Assembly (NCBI GenBank): GCA_036417435.1
Contig: CM070905.1
Coordinates: 69,829,092-69,893,091, forward strand
Direction: 5' to 3'
Source: Inia geoffrensis
Lineage: Eukaryota; Chordata; Mammalia; Artiodactyla; Iniidae
Length of the DNA: 64,000 bases
In this document: positions 11,781 to 24,199 of the stretch, piece by piece
Numbering within the stretch: position 1 is the first letter of the stretch
Layout of the letters: every line of letters starts with the position of its first letter
The notes under the pieces: generated by a model
What the model was told of the DNA's origin: nothing
What the model saw: only the letters and a program-made list of their open reading frames with translations
Databases searched by the model: none
Translations under genes and position numbers: made by a program

Positions 11781-13169
11781 CTCGAATTGAAAGAATCAAC
11801 ATTGTGAAAATGAGTATACTACTCAAAGCAGTCTACAGATTAATGCAATCCCTATCGAACTACCAATGGCATTTTTCACAGAGCTAGAATAAAAAATTTC
11901 ACAATTTGTACAGACACACAAAGGACCCCGCATAGCTAAAGCAATCTTGAGAACGAAAAACAGAGCTGGAGGAATCAGGCTCCTGAACTTCGAACTACAG
12001 TACAAAGCTACAGTAATCAAGACAGTCTGGTACTGGCACAAAAACAGAAATATAGATCAATGGAACAGGATAGAAAGTCCAGAGATAAGCCCACGCACAT
12101 ATGGTCACCTCATCTTTGATAAAGGAGGCAAGAATATAAAATGGAGAAAAGACAGCCTCTTCAGTAAGTGGTGCTGGAAAAACCGGACAGCTACATATAA
12201 AAGAATGAAATTAGAATACTCCTGAACACCATACACAAATATAACCTCAAAATGGATTAAAGACATAAATGTAAGGCCAGATACTGTAAAACTCTTAGAG
12301 GAAAACATAGGCAGAACACTCTATGACATAAATCACAGCAAGATCCTTTTTGACCCAACTCCTAGAGAAATGGAAATAAAAACAAAAATTTAAAAATGGG
12401 ATCTAATGAAACTTCAAAGCTTTTGCACAGCAAAGGAAACCATAAATAGGATGAAAAGACAACCCTCAGAATGGGAGAAAATATTTGCAAACGAAGCAAC
12501 TGCAAAGGATTAATCTCCAAAATATACAAGCAGCTCTCCCAGCTCAATATTAAAAAAAACAAACAACTCAATCCAAAAATGGGCAGAAGACCTAAATAGA
12601 CATTTCTCCAAAGAAGATATACAGATGGCCAACAAACACATGAAAAGATGCTCCAAATCACTAATCATTAGAGAAATGCAAATCAAAACTACAATAAGGT
12701 ATCACCTCACACCAGTCGGAATGGCCATCATCCAGAGGTCTACAAACAATAAATGCTGCAGAGGGTGTGGAGAAATGAAAGGGAACCCTGTTGCACTGTT
12801 GGTGGGAATGTAAATTGATACAGCCACTATGGAGAACAGTATGGAGGTTCCTTAAAACACTAAAAATAGATCTACCATACAACCCGGCAATCCCACTAGT
12901 GGGCATATACCCTGAGAAAACCATAATTCACAAAGGGTCATGTACCACAATATTCATTGCAGCTCTATTTACAATATTCAGGACATGGAAGCAACCTAAG
13001 TGTCCGTTGGCAGATGACTGCATAAGAAGATGTTGCATATATATACGATGGAATACTATTGAGTCATGAAAAGAAACAAAATTGAGTTGTTGTAGTATGT
13101 ATGTAGTGAGGTGGATGGACCTAGAGATTGTCATACAGAGCAAAGTCAGTCAGAAAGAGAAAAACAAAT

Positions 13170-13565
13170 ACCGTATGCTAACACATGTATATAGAATCTG
13201 AAAAAAAAAAAAAAAGGTTCAGAAGAACCTAGGGGCAGGACAGGAATAAAGATGCAGATGTAGAGAATGGACTTGAGGACATGGGGTGGGAGAAGGCTAA
13301 GCTGGGACGAAGTGAGAGGATGGCATGGACATATATACACTACTAAATGTAAAACAGATAGCTAGTGGTAAGCAGCCACATAGTGCAGGGAGATCAGCTC
13401 TGTGCTGTGTGTCCAGCTATAGGGGTGGGATAGGGAGGGTAGGAGGGAGACGCAAGACGGAGGAGATATGGGGTTATATGTATATGTATAGCTGATTCAC
13501 TTTATCATACAGCAGAAACTAACACACCATTGTAAAGCAATTATACTCCAATAAAGATGTTAAAA
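13170..13565 (+). other. L1 3' UTR
   Basis: It contains an A run at about 13201-13215, 'ggggcaggacaggaataaag', 'gtatagctgattcacttta' and a final 'ccaataaagatgtt' before the A tail. The same order recurs in the 3' end of the copy at 28648-30279. Confidence 0.85.
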
Positions 13566-13857
13566 AAAACCCAACATTTTTTATGTTAATTTACATCAGC
13601 TGAGAATCCTCCATAGAATGACCAATAGTAGCCATATCCATTACATTTTGATAGACTGCATTCTTTGAACATATTTATATGAAAAAAGCTATACTTTGTG
13701 AACATCAGCAATAAAATCATAAGGTTATAAGTCAAAGGAAATGTTAAATTTTTTAGGTTTTTTAAAGAAAAATATAAGCCACAGCAGTATATAAAGTTTT
13801 AGTCAAATGAAATGTTACAATAATAACTTGATAAGTATATTGCACTATACAGACTAC

Positions 13858-14037
13858 AAGTCCTCAACCCATTTTGCACGTTAGCATCACCTGGGGAATT
13901 CTAGAGATAAACTCCATTTCCTGACCCTACCCTGAGAGACTCTGATTTAACTGGTATGGGGTAAGACCCAGACATTTGTATGTCTTCAAAGGCCTGCAGG
14001 TGATTTCAATGTTCAGTGAGGCAGGGCTGGGAACTAG
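13858..14037 (+). mobile_element. MER5A-like hAT-Charlie MITE
   Basis: The MER5A signatures appear in order: 'gcatcacctggggaattct', 'ctctgatttaactggtatgg', 'cagacatttgtatg', 'caggtgatttcaatg' and 'gggaactagca'. Confidence 0.8.
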
Positions 14038-16158
14038 CAATATAATCTTTTATACCAGTCTATAACCTGTAATTAGTAATAAAATTTTGTTGAGAGAGGT
14101 AAAATGTTCATAGTTACAACAATATAAGAAGGCAACAAATACATTATAGAGGAGTTTATCTGTTATGCTCTCTATTATATTGGAGGATGCTACGCTTCAT
14201 ATATAACAATAATGGCAGATTTATTGATCTAGCCATATGTGTTTGCGTAATTTTTCTAATCTCATTAGGTGCTTATGTGGCAACTATTGTTATTCATTGG
14301 TTGAGGTATATATGAATTATTTTAAAGAAAGTATCACATTTAAGTTTGAGACTTTCTTAAAAGAGAAACAACTGAATACTAACTATAGACCTGAAAAACA
14401 TATTTACTTTCCAAATTAAAATATACTAATATGCATAAACAACATCCATTAAAATGTTCTAATAAAAAATTAGAATCTGTTTTGTTATCACCACAATCAA
14501 ATTTACAGATGTAAGAATATACACATAATGGTAAACAGGTCAAACTGTTGAATTTTGTTAATCTTTATGTGTTTTCAAATCTCCAGCTTCAAGGTGTAAA
14601 CGAAACAAATTATGTGGTATCAAGTGCACCAAAACAAAAACACAAACTTAATGGCATGAAATTGACAGTTTTCAATGCTATAATCCAAGCTTTTTCATTA
14701 CGGTACTTCTTTTTTTTCAAACTGACATTCCCTTTGAAAATAAGGGAACACTTTTCCCAAACTAAAAAAAGCAAGCATAAATTATTAAATTAATGCAAGT
14801 ATGTGATACTTGCTATTCCACAACCTATGTGTAATTATCTTCCTCTACATACCTAATGATGTCATGGCACTTTTATACAAAGAAACATTTAGAAATAGTA
14901 TAAATACTATATATTAGCAAACCAAAGAGCAGTCATTATATCCTTCAAACAAATATAAATTATTTTTTAAATCAGACCATTCTGTTTACAGTAAATAACT
15001 TACACACATTTTTAATCTATTCCATATACAATCCATAAACATATACAGGAACAATGTAATTAATCTGTAATGAGCAACAGAACTAGGGTAATTTTGATTA
15101 TCATCAGTATTTATTTCTCAATCTGTAAACCTAATGTTCAATTGCTAGAAAGGATGGTAAACATTTACCACTGAACAATAAATAAAAACATATATAACCC
15201 ATACTCTGCATTTGTTTAATAAAATCTCTGACATCTAATAGGTGAAATACATTATTTCAGATTCTTCTATCATTGGCCAACTAATTGGTGTTTGGTAACC
15301 TTAATGGGGAAAACAGGAGGAATACCTTCTCCTGGATAAGTTACATCAATGATTATATGCCTGAAATCATTTTCAATAGTATTAAAAAATTTAAAATTTT
15401 TAAAAGTTTATGAAATATATAAAGGTTTATTAGGAATTTTTTAGGAGGTGGGGGGGGTTGAGGTAAATGAACCACAGTAAAATTTCTTGTTTCAACCGAA
15501 AATGATTTAAGAAATAAGTATAGATTGTCACTGTGGTTTATAAACATCATTTGAATAACATCTTAATAAATCAGCCCATTGGGGACGAAACCCCTGTGTA
15601 ACAAAGTGTTAAACAGATCAAGTATTTCATAAATTATCCAACAGAAAACTCCAGTGTTACCCAAAATAATGCTTAGGTAGATAGATAGGATTTCAGAGAG
15701 CATCTACTCCATTCTTCTCATTTTAAGGAGAGGAAATTGATACTCAAAGAATTATATTTATAATTTTCATAGCAAATTTCATTACTAGTGAAGCATCAGT
15801 CCTGGCTCCCCGATTTCCACTTCAAGATCCTACTCACCCATAGCAATTTTTAATCAGTTAGAACTCACCCAAAGTTTAACTGTTACTTGTGCCAAGTTTT
15901 TCTTCTCCTTACCCTTTCGAACTTGTTCAGCCAACCCTATGTCCCTCCAATTTCAACACACTGCTCTACCTTAAGTCAAAAAATTCAAGATGAAAAAGGG
16001 TTCGATGACCCATCTTCACCCTTGTTAAATGTACACTTCCATCCTGTGCCAGTGGCACTGAGTTGACAAAGTAACAAAAACTGCCTTGAGATTTATTTCA
16101 GCACTTTCTGCAAATGTCTAAAGAAACATTTTATCAGGCAAGGCTGATAAACACTGAA
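14038..16158. other. Unassigned sequence
   Basis: This is AT-rich DNA without a recognised exon or repeat. Short frames such as 14548-14793 lack a matching donor site and look like chance. Confidence 0.35.
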
Positions 16159-16265
16159 CCGCCAGGGAAGTCCCTAAGACTGCGCTCCCACTGCAGAGGG
16201 TGTAGGTTCAATCCCTGGCGGGGGAACTAAGATCCTGTGTGCTGAGCGGCCAAAAAAAAAAAAAA
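16159..16265 (+). mobile_element. Partial tRNA-derived SINE with an inverted 5' end
   Basis: From 16173 the plus strand reads as the 3' part of a related tRNA-derived SINE: 'aagactgcgctcccactgca', 'ggttcaatccctgg', 'ggggaactaagatcctg', 'gagcggcc' and an A tail. The 15 bases before it (16159-16173, ccgccagggaagtcc) are the reverse complement of the normal SINE start. No flanking duplication was seen. Confidence 0.7.
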
Positions 16266-17467
16266 GCCTGATAAAGAAAATCCTCAATCACATGAGTTGG
16301 CTCAAGTCTTACACAATGAGGACATTATTGCCTCAATCTCCAAGCGCTTTACAGTCAAGGCACCAGTTCCCCATCTCAAGAATGCAGGGTTTCTCCATCA
16401 TTTTGATTTGCTGCCAGCAGTGTGGACTTCATCTTGAGGTTAGTTTTGGTTTTTGTTGATATATAAGGAATGGAGATTTTCCTGTTTACACCTAATGGGA
16501 GTGAAAATGGTCTCCCACAGGCTTCTCTTAAGAGTGTAAACAAATTTCCCAGAAGCCTCCAGAAAATTTCTCCTTGCATCCCAACAGCCAGGATTCAGTC
16601 ATGCCCTAAAGCAATCATCAGCAAGGGAGTGAAGATTACCTTTAGACCAACTAGTACATCTCTGGGACAAAGGACAGGGTGGTTTTCCCCATGAAACATG
16701 ACTTTTTACAACAGGATACTGAACAACATTTCAGTTCTGCTAGAAAAGAAGGGGATCATGGTTGCCAAGTAGTCAGCCCTCAATGTTAATTACTCCTTAG
16801 CTGCAAATTTCCATACACAGCTTTATTGCCTTATTTTCAAAACTTCCAGCCCTACCTACATGCTTCTATCCCTTTCCTAAAGGAAGAGACCTGAAGTCTC
16901 ACATGGTCCCCGCATCAAGCTCCAAGTCCAGTATCTTCAGGTAATAGCCATGATCCCCAGTAGGTCCAAACTGCTTAGTGAACTCTATATGATAAAGTAT
17001 CTACTCCTTCGTATTTACACACCAATCGATGGTGGAATAAGACCAGAAAGCAACTATAAAATGCCGGATACAGGGTCAATAAAAAGCAATCAAAAGTAAT
17101 CACGGGTCCAAAGCATATACTCATATCCTTTCCCTGGACAGGGAAGGAGCAGATTTCCAGGTCTGGGAAAGGAACAAGTTCTTGGGGGGCCCACATTTCT
17201 GCTTCCTGAAAGGCTTACTCTCACCCATTTTCCTCGATGGACACATTGCTGAATGTGTCTATCAGACAGGCTCTACGAAAGATTTTTAATATTCTAATTT
17301 TAGCCTATAATTTAATAATTTTTTCTCATGTACAAAAAAGTTGGAAATGAAGTATTTAAGTGAAAGAACTATGCCATCCCCTCCAAATTGTGACTGTAAA
17401 ACCTTTTCTGAAAAGTGGAAATTATGAAAGAAGAGCTTTCTTTCAATAGTTATTAGTCAATAAAAAG
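16266..17467. other. Unassigned sequence
   Basis: No coding exon or named repeat is supported here. The longer frames at 16376-16694 overlap on opposite strands and show no protein signature. Confidence 0.35.
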
Positions 17468-17864
17468 AAAACCTTTCTTTTTCCTTTTTTTTAAAATAAA
17501 TTTATTTATTTTAATTATTTATTTTTGGCTGTGTTGGGTCTTCGTTGCTGCTCGCAGCCTTTCTCTAGTTGCGGCGAGCAAGGGCTATTCGTCGTTGCAG
17601 TGTGCGGGCTTCTCATAGCGGTGGCTTCTCTCGTTGTGGAGCACAGGCTCTAGGCGCGTGGGCTTCAGTAGTTGCGGCCCGCGGGCTCAGTAGTTGTGGC
17701 TCACAGGCTCTAGAGCACAGGCTCAGTAGTTGTGGTGCATGGACTTACTTGCTCCACGGCATGTGGGATCTTCCTGAACCAGGAATCGAACCTGTGTCGT
17801 CTTCAATGGCAGGCGGATTCTCAACCACTGTGCCATCAGGGAAGTCCAAAACCTTTCTTTTTCC
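17468..17864 (-). mobile_element. CHR-type SINE, long class, antisense
   Basis: The body (17485-17847) is about 360 bp. It has the long-class middle with repeated 'cagtagttgtgg'-type blocks and the '...ttggctgtgttgggtcttcg' end. A perfect 17-bp duplication, aaaacctttctttttcc, lies at 17468-17484 and 17848-17864. Confidence 0.97.
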
Positions 17865-19117
17865 AATTTCATAATGATAGCAAAGTTAAATACAAAATTT
17901 CAGATAACTTTAATTGGTATCATCAAATATTGTTCAATGATATAGAGACTAAATGACAAAGATACGGTTTACTTTCCTCAGGTTTTTTACCCTCTTGCTA
18001 CCTACTTTATTACTTTAGGCCCACTGAGCATATGGACCATATGATTTCCTTTCTGTTTTATTCGTATGTGTGTAATTAGTCATGGTACACTGAAAACACA
18101 CACTCAGTCACTAAGCAAATTTCTAGGGGATTTTCTGTTCCTGAAACTTGAACCTCATGATAATATTTCTGGATTACGGCCCATTAAGCACATTTACATT
18201 CTTTTGTTTAGACAGAAAGGCATTTTATTAATCTTTTAATAATCCATGCTACAACAGAAAAAAACATATGAAATGGGGCATTTTCCTGAATCCTTTTCAT
18301 GCCTATTTTCAGCTAATTAATTTTTTAACTATTCTAACTATTTCATTTTTCTGGTAATCTTAAAAGATCTAAAGCAACTCATTAAACCAAGAGCAAGTAT
18401 CAACAGTATTCAGCTCAATTATAGCTATCATGAAGGAAATATAGATACATAAAACATCAAAAAAACCCTTAAGGCTCCATATAAAGAGAAATACGATGGC
18501 GACTTGGTATACATATACACAGTCTGGTAGGTTGGAGGGCACGTGGAATGGAGAGGAATTTAATAATTCCTTAAAAACTGTGGAGTGCATGAAGAAGATA
18601 CACGGATTGATGAGAGGCTGGAGAGCCGAATCTTTTCCACAGAAAAAAACCCAGGAAAAGCATTAGGAAGAACCTGGAGGTTTATATGGCTGAAGCAGAC
18701 AACTGTATTAGAGATTAGTAAGGGTGTGGAAAAGCTGGGGAGTGCAAATACCCAGGATGAGCACTTCAGGCTGCAATGTGATCTAGTTTGTTATCTTAGA
18801 TAAATGAGGAGCTGCATCAATGTGAGGAGAAGATGCATAATTTTGGACAAAGTCATTATTTCCATCTTTAAGCAATCTTTATTTTGTGCTATTTTATAGC
18901 TAGGGAAACAAGAACAAACGTGTGGTATGAGACAAAGATAAGACAAGACTGGGGAGTACTGTAAAAAAAATTAGTATCAAAGTACATGTTCAATGACACA
19001 GATATTCTTATGGTTTCAAAACCATACTCAGTGACTGAAATGGTTATTATATATCTATGTATATATAATACTTTCAAAAAGTGTATCATATGGTATTACA
19101 GCTGTTAATGTTACAGG
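17865..19117. other. Unassigned AT-rich sequence
   Basis: Nothing was recognised on either strand. Confidence 0.35.
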
Positions 19118-19330
19118 CTTAGATATCAGACTGGCTTGAGAGTCTATTCTACATCCGCCTCTGATGGCAGCATGACCATGGCCCACTTACAGAAACTCTC
19201 TGAGCCTCAGTTTCCTTATCCATGGTGATAACCCCCGATAGGGTCATTGTAAGCGTATTAGATAATGAACCTAGAGACCTAAATTCAGGGTCAAAACAGC
19301 GTAGTCCCTCAGTAAACAATAGTAATATTT
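19118..19330 (+). mobile_element. MIR SINE
   Basis: The MIR core is visible in 'ctctctgagcctcagtttcc' followed by 'agggtcattgtaagcgtatta' and a 'cagtaaacaatagta' end. Confidence 0.7.
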
Positions 19331-19733
19331 GTCATCACCTGCCCAACCTCTCAAAAACAGAATAAGCTATATATTAAATTGCATTTATTTTTATGCACAT
19401 TTCAAAAGAAGTATCTCATTTTATAAAGACAATCTGAAGATTATTACAATTGTGTCTTTTTTGTAGTCCAAATGAATTTTATAAATAATAATTGACTAAT
19501 ATACATCAGGTCTTTCAACTCCTTGAAAAGTTCCTTAATAAGTGCAAAGAACCATTATTTCAGCTCTTCTAGCCATAATAATCAAAAAGAGAAAAAAAAT
19601 AGAAAAAGCAGAAAAAAAGGGCAAATTAACTGCAACTGAATGACTCCCATGCAAACATTTAGTATTTTGCAATATCATTCAGCATCTGCTGGCCCCTGGT
19701 GGATAGATACACATGAATAACCTTAGGTACATT

Positions 19734-20225
19734 TCAATGGCTGCAGTTTCTTCTCTTTGGTGGATATAGGTCTTCAGGACTAGGGTAAATCTCAGCAAGA
19801 GTGTGGCTCACTAGCAGCCAGTAGAGTAACAAGGGAAGATATCCCGTAACGGTGAATGAAAGCACCACAAATGTATTGATAGAAACCTGAGGACTCACAG
19901 AAGTCAAGTAGGAACGGGAGAGCCAGTTTGCTGTGACCAGATCCCATTTAATAATCACAGAGACAAAACGTACCCAAGAAAAATGCATAATGTGCATTCA
20001 TTCCCTCCCAGACAATAATATTGTCTGGAAAATCGTGGCTACATATTTACCATCTGGTAACTGGGAAACATTAGCAGTCAAGCAGCTAGATGTTTGAGCA
20101 AGAGCTACCACATACAGGCATGGAAAATCTGAATCAGCAACAAAGCCAGAAGCATACGTCCTGCCAAAGAATGAATATTCATAGTGTCGCCAATACCATA
20201 CGGGTTGAATTAAACACAAATGCAA
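19734..20225 (-). other. Unidentified 164-codon frame with one in-frame stop; possible pseudogene
   Basis: One minus-strand frame stays open from 20225 to 19734 except for a single TGA at 19998-20000, which is followed directly by ATG. The downstream part has hydrophobic stretches (for example around VLSFTVTGYLPLLLYWLLV), reminiscent of a membrane protein, and ends YPPKRRNCSH before a stop. I do not recognise the protein, see no poly(A) tail or duplication that would mark a processed copy, and find no clear splice sites. It may be a pseudogene, an unknown repeat's coding remnant, or chance. Confidence 0.25.
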
Positions 20226-21130
20226 ACAACTGTTACAGTTTCACATTGATATTCTCTGCCTGACAGCAACATCAAAGATCGAAACATAGCACGATATAGG
20301 ATAATTCATCAAGAGTATGTATACAGTTAGCATGAGGAAATGAATCAGAGACTAGCAGTAATCTACAGAGGAACGGCCTTTCTGAGTGGGAAAGAATACT
20401 GTAAAGGAACACAATACAGATCACGCAGAGAAGTAGACAAGGTAAACAGGCTTTGGAAATCCCTTACGAAGATGAAACTGCTTTAGCCTTTCAAATCTGA
20501 ATATGTCGATTTCCATCTTTCTCAAGTCTCTTAAAATGTATTTATCGCTACCCTAAAACCATTCAACATTAAGTATCAGTAGAGGGACTCTGCTGATAGT
20601 AAATACATATTTCCAAATCTCTCAAACAATAATTCTTTGCTTTACCATAGTCTATATCAAGACCAAATTTAAAAGTTCAAACACAGAAAACTAAACTTTC
20701 AAACATGAGGCTAAAATGAAAGTTCATTCAAACATATAAATGTCAAATCAGCCTGCAGACACGTAAACCAGATGTTTCCCTGCTAGCATATACATTTACC
20801 CTGACAAGGTTCTGTTTTCACTGTTCCCACTGTTTCATTTCAAGGTGTCCAGGCAAGGTTAAGCTAGATACCTATTTTTAATTGTTGACTTTTAACAGAG
20901 GACATCTCTAACTTGGAAATACTGCTTCAAATAATGTATAATGCAGAGAAATTAGGATTTGAATCTCTTGTAAGCATCAGAAACAATGAATTAATAAGTA
21001 CAGTGCAGTTTGGATCACAGTGTTACAAAATGAACCAAGTAACTGTAATTAAACCATACGCATTCCTCAATAGATTTATTCTATTTGGCTTCCTCTGGCT
21101 AGCCAACAATAAAAAGAAATCTTCCAAAAA
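20226..21130. other. Unassigned sequence
   Basis: No supported feature was seen. The frame at 20913-21140 has no family signature. Confidence 0.35.
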
Positions 21131-21132
21131 AC

Positions 21133-22025
21133 AGGTCTGATCATGCTATTCCTCCAGTTGTAAACTTTCAAAACCCTCCCTTGTCTTTAGAAACAGCAAT
21201 TTTCAGTGTGGCTTTCGGGGCCACCTTCTATCTGGCAGTCTTACAGCGTAGAACAGAGGTCTTTCCAACATTTCCAAGAATGGGGAGGACCCTTTTCAAC
21301 TTCAGAATTGCTCATAGACTATATGCCACCCAGCATGATTACAGAACTTTCAGTGTTTATCACTTGAATCATGCATAACAATAATGAATTTAGTAATGTC
21401 TTTATCAATTATAATATCTACATATATCTGAAAATAATATGCATAATTATCATCTACACAAAATTCTGAGAGCAGAATAGGTTTGAACACCTCTGTAGTG
21501 GCTTTATATCTCACGGTTGAAGAACCACTCCTAAAGTGAAATGAATAAGAAGTTAGGAATTCCCTGGGCACTGCTGTCACTCCATTGCCTAGCACTATGC
21601 TTGCAGGAAGAGTGTTCATATTTATGTACTAACAGCATGAACTACTTAAGACCATAGTTTCAGCTGTAGTTACCAAGCTTTGAGGCTTTGCTTTAGTTGC
21701 TTCCTCTAGTGGACTGGCTCACCTGGGTATGCACAAGGCTCTGTCCCTCAGCTCCTTCAAGCCTCTGCTTAAATTCCACCCTTTTAGTGAGGCAAACCCC
21801 ATGCGGGATTCTCAAGACCCCCCTAACTTAGTCCACTGCATTTCCTTTCTTCTAGCACTAATCTCTAATCTCTAGCACTAGTTCTCTCAATTACTATAGA
21901 ATTTTTTGGTATTATTTTTTCTTTGTCTCCCACCCACTAGAATGCAAGCTCCACAAGTGCAGAGATTTTCTGTGATTTGTTCAGACTCTAAAACAATGCC
22001 TGGCATAGAGACTTTTAAAAAAATG
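21133..22025 (+). mobile_element. L2 element, interrupted
   Basis: An L2 segment at 21133-21205 ('aggtctgatcatgctattcctcc' region, then 'ttcaaaaccctcccttgtcttta') resumes at about 21740-22025. The latter has 'ctccttcaagcctctgcttaaat', 'ccacccactagaatgcaagctcc' and 'acaatgcctggcatagaga' pieces. The 450-bp interruption starts near 'cagaggtctttcc' (21253) and ends near 'ttgaagaaccactcc' (about 21533), faintly like a hAT element with imperfect inverted ends. That part is weak. Confidence 0.65.
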
Positions 22026-22469
22026 ATTAAATCTTTAGACAAATTACGTCTTTTTGTTGACTGACTGTTCCTCTGTAAAACAAAAACAGCAACAAAAACA
22101 AAAGGGATGAAACCTCTCATACTCAATTTACAGACTGGTTTGAGGATCAAGTGAATGGGATCTAATCGTTATTCTGAAATTTATGTAATCAAACTTGTAA
22201 CTCTTTCACATGGGATGCTGCAGGTGAAGAGGGCCTCTCTCCTAGAGGCCTACAGTTGGGGATGATAATTCACCTCCTCAGCCAGACACAGTTCAATTCA
22301 TGAATATGACTGTATTCATTTCATTGACATAACTGATAGTTGTAACTATAACGATAGGCTACATGTTTTAATTACAAATTATAAGCCAGCCTGCTTCAAC
22401 TTGGAACTGTTTTACCTAAAATCCCTTTAGCTTCCCAGCTGAGTTGAGCATGATTCTCTACAATCACAG

Positions 22470-22730
22470 GTATGATGGTTAGGCGTGGCTCGGCTAAGGT
22501 GCTCAGTAGTTTGGCAAACACTAGTTTAGATGCAGCTGTGAGGTATTTTTCAGAAGTGATTAACATTTACAATCAGTTGATGTTATGCAAAGCAGATTAT
22601 CCTCCATAATGGGTGGGCCTCATCCAATCAGTTTAAGGCCTTAAGAGCAATGACTGAGGTTTCACAAAGAAGGAATTTTGCCTCAGGACTAAGACTTAAA
22701 AATCCTGCCTCTGACAAACTCAACTGTATA
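22470..22730 (+). mobile_element. Ancient interspersed repeat, LTR-like, family not named
   Basis: A known mammalian repeat pattern is visible: 'ggctcggctaaggtgctcag', 'tgtgaggtatttttcagaag', 'gggtgggcctcatccaatca', then 'aaagaaggaattttgcctc'. I recognise the pattern but cannot name the family reliably. Confidence 0.5.
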
Positions 22731-23139
22731 TCCACCATCCCCATCAATACACAGAACATTTCCATCACCCCTCTTGCCCTTTTCCACTGTCCTGATTTCT
22801 ATTACTATAGATTAGCTCTGACTGTTACAGAAGTTCATATACAAGAATTCACACAGCGGGTACTCTTTTGAAAATGGTTTCTGTTGCTTAACAGTGTATT
22901 TCAGATTCAACCATGTTGTCCTGTGTATCTATAAATTTAGATTGTAACTTTTATGTTTAGGTTTCTCATCACCTTGAACTTTTGTATTAGGTGAAAAGTG
23001 GAGGTTGAAGTTCACTGCTGTCTGGTAACTCTTCCCAATTGCTCTAGAACAACTCGTTGAAAAGCTTTTCCTTCCCCTATCAAATCACCTGAGGTCTTTG
23101 CAAAAATCAATTCACTATATATGTGTGTCTATTTTTAGA

Positions 23140-23637
23140 CTATGTTGTTCAATTCCTCTTTCTTACACCGATTCCACATAGTTTTAATTCTGTAGTCTTA
23201 CGAGTCTTTAAGTCAGTTGGTATGAGTTATCCAATTTTATTATATTAAAAAATAATCACAGCTATTCTAAGTTGCATTTCCATATCAATTTGAGAATCAG
23301 TTTGTCATTTTCAAAAATAAAGGCCTGTTGCTATTGTGCCTTGGATTGCACTGAATTAAGGCTCAATTGGTAGAAAACTCTCATCTTGTCAATCCAGAAA
23401 CATGATATGTATCTCCATTTATTTAGGTATTATTTAATTTCTCTCAGTAATATTTTGTAGTATTAAGTATAGAGATCTTGAAACTTTTTCTAAATTAGTA
23501 TTCCTAAGTCTTTTGTGTTTTATCATGCTACTGTAATAGTTTAATTTTTAACTTTAGTTTCCAAGTTTTTGTTGCTAGAATATGAAAATAAATTTTTTCT
23601 GTATTGACCTTACATTTTAAAAAGCAATATTTCTCCA
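23140..23637 (-). mobile_element. Old L1 ORF2 fragment, antisense
   Basis: The plus strand reads as complement of L1 ORF2: 'gcatttccatatcaatttgag', 'ccttggattgcactgaatt', 'tctccatttatttaggtat', 'ttaatttctctcagtaatatt' and 'attcctaagtctttt'. Many changes and no open frame. Confidence 0.75.
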
Positions 23638-23690
23638 AAGTTAGTTATGGGACTTATGAAAAAAAGTTAGTTATGGGACTTATGAAAAAC
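23638..23690. repeat. Two-copy tandem duplication, about 26-bp unit
   Basis: The unit 'agttagttatgggacttatg' plus A's occurs twice in a row, nearly identical. It looks like a local replication-slippage duplication. Confidence 0.9.
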
Positions 23691-23947
23691 TCATGAAATT
23701 AATATTCTACATAGCAAAATGTAGAAAAACTTGCTTTACTTCTAACGTAAATTTGGCTTCAGTAAACAACTCTATATTTATAATTTCTGATACGCTAACG
23801 CTCTCAACCACAAAGTCTCCCATAGATCAAAAAGTATAAACTTTATGATGATAATTTTATATCTTATGTTGCTGCTCTTACAAGCTTAGGAAGAAGTGGA
23901 ATAAACATTCTAGTATAAATGCCATAATTATAAAAGATGTCAAATGT

Positions 23948-24199
23948 CAATCTTGTTTTTTTTTTTGTTTTGTTTTTGTTTTTGTTTTTTTTTTGCGGTA
24001 CGCGGGCCTCTCACTGTCGTGGCCTCTCCCGTCGCAGTGCACAGGCTCCGGACGCGCAGGCTCAGCGGCCATGGCTCACGGGCCCAGCCGCTCCTCGGCA
24101 TGTGGGATCTTCCCGGACCGGGGCACGAACCTGTGTCCCCTGCATCGGCAGGCCGACTCCCAACCACTGCGCCACCAGGGAAGCCCAATCTTGTTTTTT
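23948..24199 (-). mobile_element. CHR-type SINE, short class, antisense
   Basis: The body is 23962-24185, with the head at the high coordinate and the tail as T runs broken by G. A duplication caatcttgtttttt is seen at 23948-23961 and 24186-24199. Confidence 0.97.

Larger units (their letters stand above)
8900..13170 (+). pseudogene. L1 ORF2 remnant (endonuclease and reverse transcriptase)
   Basis: ORF2 makes the AP-like endonuclease and reverse transcriptase that carry out target-primed insertion. Endonuclease pieces are visible at 8969-9247 (NGYKNKTRICYLQET) and 9458-9652 (SAHGTFTRIDHILGHK). Reverse-transcriptase pieces lie at 10553-10894 ([36 protein letters not shown]) and 10930-11130. 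The catalytic FADD box is intact at 11250-11261. The cysteine-rich C-terminal region is at about 12625-13069. SINEs interrupt the gene at 10316-10537 and 11563-11773, and many stops and frameshifts separate the blocks. It is dead as a protein gene. Confidence 0.9.
5795..13565 (+). mobile_element. Near-full-length L1 retrotransposon, decayed, with two nested SINEs
   Basis: All four parts of an L1 are present in order. There is a 5' UTR opening with a YY1-like 'gatggcgg' (5808-5815), an ORF1 remnant from 7970, an ORF2 remnant from about 8900 to 13170, and a 3' UTR ending 'ccaataaagatgtt' plus a short A run. Subtracting the two inserted SINEs (about 435 bp) leaves about 7.3 kb, close to full length for cetartiodactyl L1. 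Both ORFs carry several stops and frameshifts, so it cannot move by itself. I could not find a convincing target-site duplication. Confidence 0.9.

Noticed and set aside
5795..13565. Possible active L1 source element
   Set aside because: Multiple stops and frameshifts in both ORFs and two SINE insertions in ORF2 exclude autonomous activity.
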